Shown here: positions 9,777-18,362 of the stretch, piece by piece
How positions within the stretch are numbered: position 1 is the stretch's first letter
Layout of the letters: every line of letters starts with the position of its first letter
Origin: Virgibacillus salexigens
GTDB lineage: Bacteria > Bacillota > Bacilli > Bacillales > Amphibacillaceae
Assembly (NCBI RefSeq): GCF_014905415.1
Contig: NZ_BNEO01000006.1
Coordinates: forward strand, 62,001-126,000
Direction: 5' to 3'
Length of the DNA stretch: 64,000 nucleotides
Notes under the pieces: model-generated
Databases searched by the model: none
Seen by the model: the letters and a program-made list of their open reading frames with translations, nothing else
What the model was told of the DNA's origin: nothing
Program-made: the position numbers and the translations under genes

Positions 9777-9879
9777 ATAACTACCCCTTTTTTTGTTTTA
9801 TTCACGTTAAAACAAGATCATGTGGGTTCTATCGTTAGTTGAATACATGTCCAAACGTGGCAAAAGAATCTGAGCATAT

Positions 9880-11316
9880 CTATTTGTTTGCTAAGTCTAA
9901 CGGTTTATTCTTTGGCTTTATGTGAATAGCTTTATCGGTTAATCCTTCAATTGCTTCTAAGATAGTTTCATTAAAGCTAGGATGAGGATAAAGCGGGAAT
10001 GACAAATCTTCATCCCTTCCTACTAATTCTAATGCCGTGACCCCTGTACTTATTAGCTCAATTGCACCTGCTCCTATTGTATGGAAACCTAATAGAAGGT
10101 CAGAATCAGCATCTTTAATAACCTTTGCTATCCCATCTGTTTGATTCGATATCGTTGCATAACTATTCGCAACGTATCCAAACTGGCTTGTTTTCACATG
10201 ATATCCTTGCTGTTCTGCTGCTTGTTCGGTTAAACCTACGACTGCAATTGGAGGAATGCTATGAACAACTGTTGGAATCATTGTTAAGTCAACCTCACTT
10301 GATAACCCGGCGGCAATTTCAGCCGCTACTTTCCCTTGTTTCATAGCTTTAACAGCTGAAGCGACTCCATCGGTTACGTCACCGATAGCGAATACGGAAG
10401 GAATGGTAGTTTTCATTTCTTGATTAATGGCTATAAAACCTGCTTCTGACAGTTGAATTCCGATTTGGTCAATGCCTAAAGAATCAATGTTTGGCTGATG
10501 GTTTGTTTCTACATAAAGATGCGTTCCTGCAAGTGTTAATTGATTATCATGCTTGGTAAGTTGTAGAAGAATGCGATCTTCTCTCGGAGTCACTTGTTTC
10601 AATTGATATTCACGGTAAACATGTATTTTCTCTTTCTTTAAAATTCGCTTTAATTCTCGATTGATCGCATGATCAAATGGAAAATCGGCTCGATTATTCA
10701 AAACAATCGACACCTTTGATCCCATTTTCCGATAGCTAAAAGCTGCTTCTATTGCGATATAATCCGCTCCATAAACCACCAGTTCTTCCGGGACCTCATT
10801 TAAATTAAATATGGTCTGTTCTGTCATGATACGAGGGTTGCCCATGAGGGAGTTAGGCAAAATTGGTGATCTGCCGGTTGAAATAATTGCTTGTTTAAAC
10901 TCAAACAGTTCAAAACGATGCTCCATTTCTACACCAATTCGATGTTCATTAATAAAGTTGGCCCTACCATGAATCACTTCAATTTGGTTGGTTTTACATA
11001 GGTTTTCTACACCAGCTCGTAATTGTTGCATCGTTTGTTCTTTATAGGAGACCAATTGATGGATTTGGAAAGACAGGTTCTCTGCTGAAATACCAAATGA
11101 TGAAAGATGCTTTACTTCATCTAAATGCTTAGCGGCATTTGCAAATACTTTAGAAGGAACACATCCTTTATTTAGACATACCCCACCTAGATGCTCTTGC
11201 TCGATCATAGTAACTTGTAAACCTAACCTTGCAGCGCGAATTGCTGCATGATAGCCCCCAGGCCCACCGCCAATAATAATTAATTCCCGTTGTTCTGCAA
11301 ATTCGCCCACAACCAT
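9880..11316 (-). CDS. dihydrolipoyl dehydrogenase (E3)
   Basis: FAD-dependent E3 component that reoxidises the dihydrolipoyl arm of E2, passing electrons to NAD+. The N-terminus has the FAD-binding GGGPGGYHAA motif and the redox disulfide GGVCLNKGCVPSK. The central NAD domain follows, and FAIGDVTDG closes the FAD site. The C-terminal interface domain has YPHPSFNETI with the conserved His. Its start lies directly after the E2 stop (TAA then ATG), so the two are translationally coupled. It is the last gene of the five-gene operon. Confidence 0.93.
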   Translation of the reverse strand: MVVGEFAEQRELIIIGGGPGGYHAAIRAARLGLQVTMIEQEHLGGVCLNKGCVPSKVFANAAKHLDEVKHLSSFGISAENLSFQIHQLVSYKEQTMQQLRAGVENLCKTNQIEVIHGRANFINEHRIGVEMEHRFELFEFKQAIISTGRSPILPNSLMGNPRIMTEQTIFNLNEVPEELVVYGADYIAIEAAFSYRKMGSKVSIVLNNRADFPFDHAINRELKRILKKEKIHVYREYQLKQVTPREDRILLQLTKHDNQLTLAGTHLYVETNHQPNIDSLGIDQIGIQLSEAGFIAINQEMKTTIPSVFAIGDVTDGVASAVKAMKQGKVAAEIAAGLSSEVDLTMIPTVVHSIPPIAVVGLTEQAAEQQGYHVKTSQFGYVANSYATISNQTDGIAKVIKDADSDLLLGFHTIGAGAIELISTGVTALELVGRDEDLSFPLYPHPSFNETILEAIEGLTDKAIHIKPKNKPLDLANK

Positions 11317-12537
11317 TTACATCAACTCCAATAATAACTTCGCCGGATTTTCAATCAGTTCTTTAAAGCGATTCGTAAAAGCAATGGATTGTGCCCCATC
11401 AATTACACGATGATCAAAAGATAAGGAGACATTCATTATCGATCGTATGTTAATTTCATCGTCTTTCATAACGACTGGCATCTTCCTTGTTTTATGAAAA
11501 GTCATAATTCCGGTTTGGGGATGATTAATAATGGGTGTTGCACCAGTACCTCCAAGTGGACCTACATTATTAACAGTAAATGTACCTTGGACGCGGGCTT
11601 CCGATGCAAGTTGACCACTATTTGCTTTCGCAGCAACGGCTTTCATTTGTTGATCAATGGTACGAATCGATTTTTGATTTACATCCGGAACAACGGGTAC
11701 CATTAAACCATTTTCTGTATTCGTTGCAATTCCAATATGATAATCCGTTAGTAATTGGATGACCTCAGCTTCTTCATCAAGTCTTGCATTAAAAAGCTTA
11801 TATTCTTTTAAACAAACAACGATTGCTTTTACAAAAAAGGCAGCAAGGGAAACCGTATCTTTCGATTCCTTCAAGGCATTACTAGCCTCGATTAAATACG
11901 TAACATCTACTTCATCATAATGGGTAACATGCGGGATCGTTTGCAACGAATAGCTCATCTTTTGCGCTATTTGTTTACGAATTCCAGTAAATGGAATAAC
12001 TTCACCTTGCTCATCTACCTGTTTCTTTTCGATTGTTTTTTCAACCTCTATGTCATCTGAAGGTGCAGATTGATTTGCAAAGCGATACACATCTTCATCT
12101 ATAACGCGTCCAGAAGGGCCAGTTCCCTTTATTTCCTCTATATCAACGTCTAGCTCTCTAGCAATCTTCCTCGTATAAGGCGCAGCTAAAATGCGGTTAT
12201 ATTGATTGAACGAAGCAGCAGGGAATGCTTCTTCTATGAGAGGTTTCGTATCATCAACCATTATTTCTGTTGTTTGCTCCTGATTATTAGAATTAATTTG
12301 TTTATCATTAGCTATCTCCATTATTACTGTACCAACTATTACAACGTCCCCTGGTTCATATAGAATAGATGTAATCTTACCAGCGGATGGGGCAGGTATC
12401 TCTGCTACCATCTTATCTGTTTGTAGCTCGACCAAAGGCTGATCGATAGATACTTCATCTCCTACCTCGACAAAATAATGTATAATTTCTCCTTCTGTCA
12501 TACCTTCGCCTATATCGCTAAATTTGATCTGAACCAT
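11317..12537 (-). CDS. 2-oxoacid dehydrogenase acyltransferase (E2)
   Basis: Dihydrolipoamide acyltransferase core of the complex, 406 residues. Domains in order: one N-terminal lipoyl domain with the lipoylated lysine in ELQTDKMVAE, a flexible linker, a peripheral-subunit-binding domain (AAPYTRKIARELDVD...GPSGRV), and the catalytic domain ending with SFDHRVIDG, the HxxxDG active-site motif. It transfers the acyl group from lipoate to CoA. Acyl specificity (acetyl, branched-chain or other) cannot be assigned from these motifs. AGGAGGTGAT precedes the ATG. Confidence 0.93.
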   Translation of the reverse strand: MVQIKFSDIGEGMTEGEIIHYFVEVGDEVSIDQPLVELQTDKMVAEIPAPSAGKITSILYEPGDVVIVGTVIMEIANDKQINSNNQEQTTEIMVDDTKPLIEEAFPAASFNQYNRILAAPYTRKIARELDVDIEEIKGTGPSGRVIDEDVYRFANQSAPSDDIEVEKTIEKKQVDEQGEVIPFTGIRKQIAQKMSYSLQTIPHVTHYDEVDVTYLIEASNALKESKDTVSLAAFFVKAIVVCLKEYKLFNARLDEEAEVIQLLTDYHIGIATNTENGLMVPVVPDVNQKSIRTIDQQMKAVAAKANSGQLASEARVQGTFTVNNVGPLGGTGATPIINHPQTGIMTFHKTRKMPVVMKDDEINIRSIMNVSLSFDHRVIDGAQSIAFTNRFKELIENPAKLLLELM

Positions 12538-12548
12538 AATATCACCTC

Positions 12549-13571
12549 CTAAAATTCATACACCTTTAGAATCGCCTGCTCTATTCTGTCTGTTGTTGGT
12601 AAATAATCATTTTCTAAGGCAAAGAGTGGTACGGGAACATCAAATCCTGTCACTTTCTCAATCGGTGCTTTTAAATAAAGGAAGGAGGTCTCATTAATGA
12701 TCGATATGATTTCACTACCAATTCCTCCAGTTTCATGACCTTCATGAATAATAACCACTCTTCCCGTTTTTTGTACGGAATTAGCAATAATCTCTTTATC
12801 CAGTGGGTATAAGCTACGCAAGTCGATGACATCACATGAGATAGCTTGCTGCTTCATGTTTTCAGCTGCTTCCAACGCAATTGGCATCATTGCTCCCCAA
12901 GCGAAAATGCTCACATCTCCTCCTTGAGCAACCATTGTTCCTTTGCCAAGTTCAATATGATATTCCTCCACCGGTACCTCGTAGCGCTTACCGCGATACA
13001 GCCGCATTGGTTCTAAAAATAGAACTGGATCCGGGTCTTCTACTGCTGCGAGCAATAATCCCTTCGCATCATATGCAGTAGACGGACATACCACCTTTAT
13101 CCCAGGCATATGGGCGAAAAATGCCTCTACGCTATCCGAGTGTATCTCCGGAGAACGTACCCCAGCACCATATGGAGCCCGGATTACCATCGGCATATGA
13201 TAATGACCTAACGTACGTGTTCGTGTTCGTGTCACATGTGTTGCAATTTGCTCAAAAGCTGGATAGATAAACCCTAAAAATTGAATTTCTACAATTGGTT
13301 TTAGTCCATTTAAGGCCATCCCTACAGCCGTGCCAACAAAACCGGCTTCGCTCAAGGGTGTATCCATTACACGCTGTTCACCAAATTTTGTCTGTAGTCC
13401 ATCAGTAGCCCGAAACACCCCACCATTTTTGCCAATATCTTCACCTAGTAAGAGTGTTCGCTTATCTTTTTCCAGTACTGTCTTTAGCCCATCATTAATC
13501 GCTTGTATCATATTGAATGAATTTGTTTTTACTTTTTCCCCTGTTTTGGCTAATTCCTTTGACATAACCAT
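12549..13571 (-). CDS. 2-oxoacid dehydrogenase E1 beta subunit
   Basis: Beta subunit of the thiamine-diphosphate-dependent E1 (340 residues), which forms an alpha2beta2 tetramer. It shows LLGEDIGKNGGVF, DTPLSEAGFVGTAVGMA and VVIIHEGHETGGIG, all standard for transketolase-like beta subunits. The start is ATG at 13571, one base after the E1 alpha stop codon, with AGGAGG inside the end of the alpha gene. A longer frame back to 13652 would overlap E1 alpha and has no better ribosome site. Spacing to E2 is 11 bases. Confidence 0.92.
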   Translation of the reverse strand: MVMSKELAKTGEKVKTNSFNMIQAINDGLKTVLEKDKRTLLLGEDIGKNGGVFRATDGLQTKFGEQRVMDTPLSEAGFVGTAVGMALNGLKPIVEIQFLGFIYPAFEQIATHVTRTRTRTLGHYHMPMVIRAPYGAGVRSPEIHSDSVEAFFAHMPGIKVVCPSTAYDAKGLLLAAVEDPDPVLFLEPMRLYRGKRYEVPVEEYHIELGKGTMVAQGGDVSIFAWGAMMPIALEAAENMKQQAISCDVIDLRSLYPLDKEIIANSVQKTGRVVIIHEGHETGGIGSEIISIINETSFLYLKAPIEKVTGFDVPVPLFALENDYLPTTDRIEQAILKVYEF

Positions 13572-13572
13572 A

Positions 13573-14637
13573 CTAGCCCCGTCCTCCTCTAGAAATAATC
13601 TGTTGTCTCTGTTTCGCAATCGTCCATGTTGGTTTTTCAAAAACATAATCAAACATATCCGAGACTACGGGTTTTTGATAGTTTTCCATTCGACTTATTG
13701 CATTGTCCAGTTCTTCTCCTATTTCTTCAGATAGGGAGGACTGCCATGCAGAATCCCAGATATGACGCCCCTTCATATGCTTTTCAATACGAATTAACGG
13801 GTCAACCACTTCACGTTTTTGGTTGATTTCATCTTGGTTACGATATTTAGATGGATCGTCAGCAGTTGTATGTGCACCAAATCTCATTGTTACTGCTTCA
13901 ATTAATGTAGGACCTTCCCCTCTTTTCGCTTTATCTAGCGCTTGCTGTACAGCGATATATACAGCCAATACATCCATTCCATCTACTCGAATACCGGGGA
14001 TTCCATATGCTTCCGCTTTTTGGGCAATTGTTTCCGAATTCATTTGTTTTTCAACCGGAAGCGAAATAGCATATCCATTATTTTGATTAAAGAAAACAAC
14101 TGGAGCTTTAAAAACACTAGCTATATTTAATCCTTCATGGAAGTCCCCTTCTGAGGTTGCTCCATCCCCGAAATAAGCGATTGTCGCATTTTTACTTCCT
14201 TTATACGTTTCGGCCATTGCTGCACCAGTAGCATGAGGCAAATGAGTAGCAATTGGTATTGAAGCAGGCATGATATGTTTTTTCCTTGATGGAAGACACC
14301 CCTCTATCCGGCCATTCCAATGTAATAGCATCATGTCTAGATCTGCGCCAAAGGCTAGAGACGCACCATGGTCCCGATATGTAGGAAACATCCAATCCTC
14401 TTCTCCCAAAGCAAGTGCACTACCTACTTGGGCTGCCTCCTGACCTGCAAATGGTACGTATGTTCCAATTCTTCCTTGTCGTTGTAAAGCTACCCCCTTC
14501 TGGTCGTACGTACGAATACGTAACATATGGTAATATAATGATTTTACTTTGGCTTCATTTAATTCTTTTTCATACGTTTGATCCTGCCATTTCCCGTCTT
14601 TACCCATAACTTGAAATAATGGATATTTCTCTTTCAT
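13573..14637 (-). CDS. 2-oxoacid dehydrogenase E1 alpha subunit
   Basis: Alpha subunit of the decarboxylating E1 component, 354 residues, binding thiamine diphosphate through GDGATSEGDFHEG...NN. The phosphorylation-loop-like region FGAHTTADDPSKYR is present. It is PdhA-like, with RQGRIGTYVPFAGQEA near the N-terminus, but differs enough from housekeeping PdhA that the substrate is unclear. The ATG at 14637 directly follows the thioesterase stop, indicating tight coupling. The neighbouring permease and aminotransferase remnant suggest the substrate is a 2-oxo acid derived from an imported amino acid (inference). Confidence 0.9.
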   Translation of the reverse strand: MKEKYPLFQVMGKDGKWQDQTYEKELNEAKVKSLYYHMLRIRTYDQKGVALQRQGRIGTYVPFAGQEAAQVGSALALGEEDWMFPTYRDHGASLAFGADLDMMLLHWNGRIEGCLPSRKKHIMPASIPIATHLPHATGAAMAETYKGSKNATIAYFGDGATSEGDFHEGLNIASVFKAPVVFFNQNNGYAISLPVEKQMNSETIAQKAEAYGIPGIRVDGMDVLAVYIAVQQALDKAKRGEGPTLIEAVTMRFGAHTTADDPSKYRNQDEINQKREVVDPLIRIEKHMKGRHIWDSAWQSSLSEEIGEELDNAISRMENYQKPVVSDMFDYVFEKPTWTIAKQRQQIISRGGRG

Positions 14638-15126
14638 CTATATCCCACCTTTTTCTACTTTTATATTCCCTTCATTATAAGAAGGTCTAATTGGTTTCCT
14701 TTCTAACTGGCTAGATATTGAAACGTTTCCTCCAATGCTTGCTGCTCTGACTTTCTCTTGAATTATGTGCTTAGGTAAGATAGCTTGCCTAACTTCTCCT
14801 TCACCTATCCTTCCATTATCATTCTCTACAATCAGTTCAGTTGTTACCATTCGCTTTGTTATCTCTGATACCGCAGCCGTCAATTTAACGTTCGTCCCTA
14901 ACGCGGATGGTGCTATGTGATTTAAGGCAACTGCTGCACCCATAGCTTCTTCATTTTCTTCTAAGTATGGAAGAATGCACTGTCTAGATACCCATTCCAT
15001 GTGATAAACCATTGACGCAGTGGAATAAACTGGATGCACAACTTCTCCTCCAAATTGAGCAAACATTTCTCTAGTTACTTCTACCGTAATTGTCTTTGTA
15101 TCCCCAATACACAGCCCTTCCTTCAT
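14638..15126 (-). CDS. FlK-like hotdog-fold acyl-CoA thioesterase
   Basis: A 162-residue hotdog-fold protein resembling fluoroacetyl-CoA thioesterase FlK of Streptomyces cattleya. Remembered FlK catalytic residues are Thr42, Glu50 and His76; here Thr36 (in YSTAS), Glu44 (in HMEWV) and His70 (in ALNHIAP) keep the same 8- and 26-residue spacings. The surrounding PYLE and G-x-x-x-x-x-x-H features also match. It is the first gene of the operon, ending right before E1 alpha. A role hydrolysing a wrong or surplus acyl-CoA made by the dehydrogenase is plausible but inferred. Fluoroacetyl-CoA itself need not be the substrate. Confidence 0.75.
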   Translation of the reverse strand: MKEGLCIGDTKTITVEVTREMFAQFGGEVVHPVYSTASMVYHMEWVSRQCILPYLEENEEAMGAAVALNHIAPSALGTNVKLTAAVSEITKRMVTTELIVENDNGRIGEGEVRQAILPKHIIQEKVRAASIGGNVSISSQLERKPIRPSYNEGNIKVEKGGI

Positions 15127-15233
15127 TGACTATCACTCTTTCCTAAGTAAATAATGTATGCGCTTTCAATATGATTTAATCCTTATCCGGTTGCTTTCGA
15201 AACGTACGTATCTAAATTTTTAGTATATTTTGT

Positions 15234-15262
15234 ATGTTACAATATCTTATAATTATAGTCAA
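15234..15262 (-). promoter_or_regulatory. candidate promoter of the thioesterase/2-oxoacid dehydrogenase operon
   Basis: TTGACT (15262-15257) and TAACAT (15239-15234) on the minus strand are separated by 17 bases, about 110 bases upstream of the thioesterase start. The -35 box overlaps the palindrome at 15258-15277, fitting repression. Confidence 0.5.
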
Positions 15263-15277
15263 CTGCATACAGTTAAC
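15258..15277. promoter_or_regulatory. probable operator, inverted repeat GTYAACTG-N4-CAGTTAAC
   Basis: GTCAACTG CATA CAGTTAAC is an 8-4-8 inverted repeat with one mismatch, overlapping the -35 box of the operon promoter. The adjacent GntR-family gene is the obvious candidate to bind it. Two copies of CGTTTCGAA in opposite orientation also flank the region (near 15197 and 15324). Confidence 0.5.
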
Positions 15278-15393
15278 TAAAATATAAGAATGGCATAATT
15301 GTTAAGGAATATAAACAAAGAAACGTTTCGAACAACTACAGCTCTTGAATATCCTTAAAAGTCACCTGCTCGCGCTTTAGCTTTACATGAAAA

Positions 15394-15421
15394 AATCCAG
15401 ATAACGTTGCCTATCTGGATT
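15394..15421 (-). terminator. terminator of the gntR gene
   Basis: AATCCAGATA and TATCTGGATT form a perfect 10-bp stem with an 8-base loop; on the minus strand it runs into TTTTTT. The regulator's TAG stop lies inside the first arm. Confidence 0.85.
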
Positions 15422-16070
15422 GAGCTTTTTCTATATGCATGAGTACACCGTCTAGTCCTTTTTTAATATGTTGTTTCATCAATTCATTTGCTTCTGCTTC
15501 ATTTCTCTTAAATAGCAGCTCAGCAAGTCGTTCATGTTCACTTACAAAAGAAGGATAAAATTCACCCTTTACCATGCTTATTCGCATATAATGAATTTTT
15601 GTACGAATTACTTCTAACAATTCTTTTAATTGTTTATTTTTGGATGCATGAATGATGATATCGTGAAATTCTTGATCCAGCTTCCCTAATTCAATTGTCT
15701 TCTGCTGCTCATATGCTTGGTATGTAGCTTGTAAATTATTGGTTAGCTGCTCTTTCTCTACTTCCGTGATATGGTAAATGGCAAGGCTAATAGCTAAAGC
15801 TTCCAAGCTCTCTCGGCACTGAAAAATATCCACTACATCTTGAACGGTAGGTGTGTAAACGCGAACATAGCCTTCATTATAAGTAAGTAAACCATCTTGA
15901 ATAAGCATTCGAATAGCTTCTCTTACTGGTCCTCTGCTGATGCCTAGCTTACTAGCTGCTTTTGCCTCAACAATACGTTCAGAAGGTTTATACTCCCCTT
16001 CCAAGATTTCTTCTTTCAGAATATGATAAGCCTGTAAATGTAATGATTCAGGTTTAATAATACGTGTCAT
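15411..16070 (-). CDS. GntR-family transcriptional regulator (FCD type)
   Basis: DNA-binding regulator of 219 residues. The N-terminal winged helix-turn-helix (about residues 5-75) contains AASKLGISRGPVREAIRMLIQDGLL. The all-helical FCD ligand-binding domain follows with DQEFHDIIIHASKN and a late HERL, giving the metal-binding Asp/His pattern. The start is ATG at 16070 with TTGGAGG upstream; the longer frame starts within that site. It lies between an APC permease and the 2-oxoacid dehydrogenase operon, all on one strand, so it probably controls one or both in response to the substrate or an intermediate. Confidence 0.88.
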   Translation of the reverse strand: MTRIIKPESLHLQAYHILKEEILEGEYKPSERIVEAKAASKLGISRGPVREAIRMLIQDGLLTYNEGYVRVYTPTVQDVVDIFQCRESLEALAISLAIYHITEVEKEQLTNNLQATYQAYEQQKTIELGKLDQEFHDIIIHASKNKQLKELLEVIRTKIHYMRISMVKGEFYPSFVSEHERLAELLFKRNEAEANELMKQHIKKGLDGVLMHIEKAQSR

Positions 16071-16193
16071 AATAACCTCCAATCAGAAAGCTAGTTCTTT
16101 ATTCTCATTCTTTTCTGAATATATAGGTTATATTATATCAAAATCTCAATGTCTTTGTTTATGAAATTTTAAAAACTGTAATGAAAGGAAAAA

Positions 16194-16209
16194 CTTTATT
16201 TAAATAAAG
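16194..16209. repeat. 16-base perfect palindrome upstream of gntR
   Basis: CTTTATTTAAATAAAG is self-complementary and lies 124 bases upstream of the gntR start. It may be part of an operator or the edge of the adjoining structured element. Confidence 0.3.
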
Positions 16210-16214
16210 AGGAT

Positions 16215-16400
16215 CGCTAACTTTGTGGGGCACACTATCGAGAAGAGTCTTTTTCAGCCATAGGCAAAGAGCGAAGAAGCACAGAGCGTGACACTCCCTG
16301 CAGCAAAACGGACAGTTCCAGACCCCACCGTGTGTTTTTTCCACGAGGAGGCTTGAGCGTTGTCCGCGGGAAGGGGAAGATCTGTGCTCCTAAAGGCAAA
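16215..16400. repeat. GC-richer structured intergenic segment, possible dispersed repeat
   Basis: Non-coding stretch between the permease stop and gntR, visibly richer in G/C than its surroundings, with motifs such as CCACGAGGAGGCTTGAGCG and TCCGCGG. Similar CGAGGAGGC/CCGCGG sequences recur between genes in several Bacillaceae as I recall. No frame of convincing coding quality is present. A genome self-comparison would decide whether it is a repeat family. Confidence 0.35.
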
Positions 16401-16410
16401 TAAAATACGA

Positions 16411-16428
16411 GTTGCTCTACCAGCTGAG
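16411..16428 (-). other. 18-base tRNA D-arm-like fragment
   Basis: The minus strand reads CTCAGCTGGTAGAGCAAC, identical to the D-arm of many bacterial tRNAs. No anticodon arm, T arm or acceptor stem follows, so it is a fragment rather than a gene. It sits 13 bases past the permease stop, beside the GC-richer segment. Confidence 0.4.
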
Positions 16429-16441
16429 GGACATCAACAAA

Positions 16442-17851
16442 TTATGCCACTCTATTCATTTCTTTCTTCATATGATCATCCGCATATGCCTTACCGTATT
16501 TTTTCATTGAATAATTGTACAAGATCACCCCTAAGATGGCCCACACCCCAACAATAACCCATTCATATGGCCATATCAAAGCCGACGGCATACCAGGCAT
16601 ATACAGTATCATAACACCAAAAGACATCACGGCAGCGACCCAACCAAACGTGGTTCCAAAAGGTAGTTTAAACGGTCGAGCCATGGTAGGTGCTTTTTTC
16701 CTTAATAAAATAAATGATATAGCTACCATTAGCCATGCTACGACTAAGCCTAATCCACCAGCATCCACTAGCCAAACTAAGGCGGGACGTCCTAATAAAG
16801 GTGCAGCAGTGGAGAGAATAGCAATTAATAAAATTGCTTTATGTGGGGTTTTATATTTTGGATGTATGTCGCCAAGTGATTTCGGCAGCATCCCAGCTTT
16901 GGCAAGGGCATAGATTGCTCGGCTGCCTCCAACATAAAAACCGATCCAACTTGTCAATATACCACCAATCCCACCTAGCACAAGGAAATTCCCCATTAGT
17001 TGGCTGCCGCCGAACGCCTTTGCCATTGCATCTGCCGTGACTAAACTAGACGCATTAAGTTCTGCAGGACTTAATATCCGAGAAACTCCAAAGATAATTG
17101 CAATATACCAAATCACTGCCAGAATAACAGAGAATATTAATAACTGCCCAATCTTCTTTTGTGGTAGATTAATCTCCTCAGCTGCTTGTGGAATAACATC
17201 AAAACCTACAAACATAAATGGTGTCATGATAACAACCGTCAATATATCAGCAAGCCCTGTTTCTAGCAAGGGCTGCATGTTCTCCACTTTTCCTCCGAAT
17301 GTACTCCCGGTAATTAACATAAGGCCAGCTACTAAAATGATTAATGTTAATATAAATGAAATAACTGTAGTCAGCTTAATCCCCCGGTAGTTAATCCAAG
17401 CAACTAGGATGGAACCAATAATACCTACACCTGCCCAGGTGAGCGTAACATCCCAGCCCGCAATGGTATATAAATAACCTTGACTATAATTAGGTATAAC
17501 ATATTCAAATACAGTTGGAAGAGCAACAGCTTCAAAGGCTACAACAGATACATAACCAAGGATAATTGACCATGTAGCAATAAAAGAAGCCACTCTCCCC
17601 ATTGCCTTATATGTATACACATGTTCTCCACCAGCCAAGGGAAGCGCTGAAGCTAACTCCGAATAGGTTAATCCTACAAAAACGACAAGTAGGCCGCCAA
17701 TAACAAATGCCAAAATAGCTCCTATTGATCCAGCTTCTGTAATCCATAATCCAGATGTAACCACCCATCCCCAGCCGATCATAGCTCCAAATGCTAGTGC
17801 TAGCACATCTTTATTACCTAGAATTTTTAATAACTTATCAGATTCATTCAT
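16442..17851 (-). CDS. APC-family amino acid permease
   Basis: Amino acid/polyamine/organocation transporter of 469 residues with about twelve membrane helices. The first helix has GAMIGWGWVVTSG, the unwound substrate-binding segment typical of this family. The start is ATG at 17851, preceded by GGAGGG; a frame starting 18 bases earlier would include that site. It lies between an aminotransferase remnant and gntR plus the 2-oxoacid dehydrogenase operon, so it probably imports the amino acid that feeds that pathway. The substrate is not readable from sequence. Confidence 0.88.
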   Translation of the reverse strand: MNESDKLLKILGNKDVLALAFGAMIGWGWVVTSGLWITEAGSIGAILAFVIGGLLVVFVGLTYSELASALPLAGGEHVYTYKAMGRVASFIATWSIILGYVSVVAFEAVALPTVFEYVIPNYSQGYLYTIAGWDVTLTWAGVGIIGSILVAWINYRGIKLTTVISFILTLIILVAGLMLITGSTFGGKVENMQPLLETGLADILTVVIMTPFMFVGFDVIPQAAEEINLPQKKIGQLLIFSVILAVIWYIAIIFGVSRILSPAELNASSLVTADAMAKAFGGSQLMGNFLVLGGIGGILTSWIGFYVGGSRAIYALAKAGMLPKSLGDIHPKYKTPHKAILLIAILSTAAPLLGRPALVWLVDAGGLGLVVAWLMVAISFILLRKKAPTMARPFKLPFGTTFGWVAAVMSFGVMILYMPGMPSALIWPYEWVIVGVWAILGVILYNYSMKKYGKAYADDHMKKEMNRVA

Positions 17852-17940
17852 AAAAACCCTCCAGATCATGTGTTTTTATATTAACAAACTATTCCGAAAT
17901 ATCATGATAAAAATTCTTCCTTTTACGATGTTACCTATGA

Positions 17941-18295
17941 TATACATCAAATAAATTGGGTTCTGATCCAACCAACGTAAAGAAAACAGCGTTCAATCCT
18001 TCAGATGCAAGTGAAGCATTCTTTTCAGCCAATGTTATTGCTGGTTCATGACACAATGTGGAGAAGGGAACTAAAGACCAATTATTCCATTTGCAGTACT
18101 GCCGTTTCTGCCAATTCTTCTATTATAAGACCAATATTTAGATTCCAAAGGGAAGAAACAGCGTCCCATAGATGCCGCTGCCTTCTTGCAAAATCACTTT
18201 TGTCCCATTAGCTTGCTGCTCATGAATGGATGATATTGGTTGAAAAAATGCTTCTTATCTAATTCGAATAAATTGCTCCCAGTAATACCTCCGTT
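17941..18295 (-). pseudogene. class III aminotransferase remnant (5' part only)
   Basis: Decayed N-terminal quarter of a PLP-dependent class III (omega-amino acid type) aminotransferase. Minus-strand fragments in different frames read, in order, FFQPISSIHEQQANGTKVI, VSSLWNLNIG...EELAETA, and CHEPAITLAEKNASLASEG then LNAVFFTLVGSEPN, matching the family's LWNVNIG, SHEPAI and TxGGSEAN segments. Stops and frameshifts separate them, and the PLP-lysine half of the gene is absent. It lies just upstream of the permease on the same strand, where a working aminotransferase would complete an amino acid to 2-oxo acid to acyl-CoA route. Confidence 0.8.
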
Positions 18296-18303
18296 TTATA
18301 CAA

Positions 18304-18361
18304 AAAACCAGTCATATAGACAGAAATCACCTAAGGTAGATCTATCAATATAACTGGTTTT
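18304..18361 (-). terminator. long hairpin with U-run upstream of the aminotransferase remnant
   Basis: AAAACCAGT and ACTGGTTTT close a long stem-loop, with ATAT/ATAT continuing inside; on the minus strand it ends in TTTTTTG. It may terminate queF-yhhQ transcription or be an attenuator of the lost aminotransferase gene. Confidence 0.6.
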
Positions 18362-18362
18362 G

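Noticed and set aside
13572-13652. Longer E1 beta start
   Set aside because: It would overlap the last 27 codons of E1 alpha, while an ATG one base after the alpha stop has AGGAGG upstream and gives the normal subunit length.
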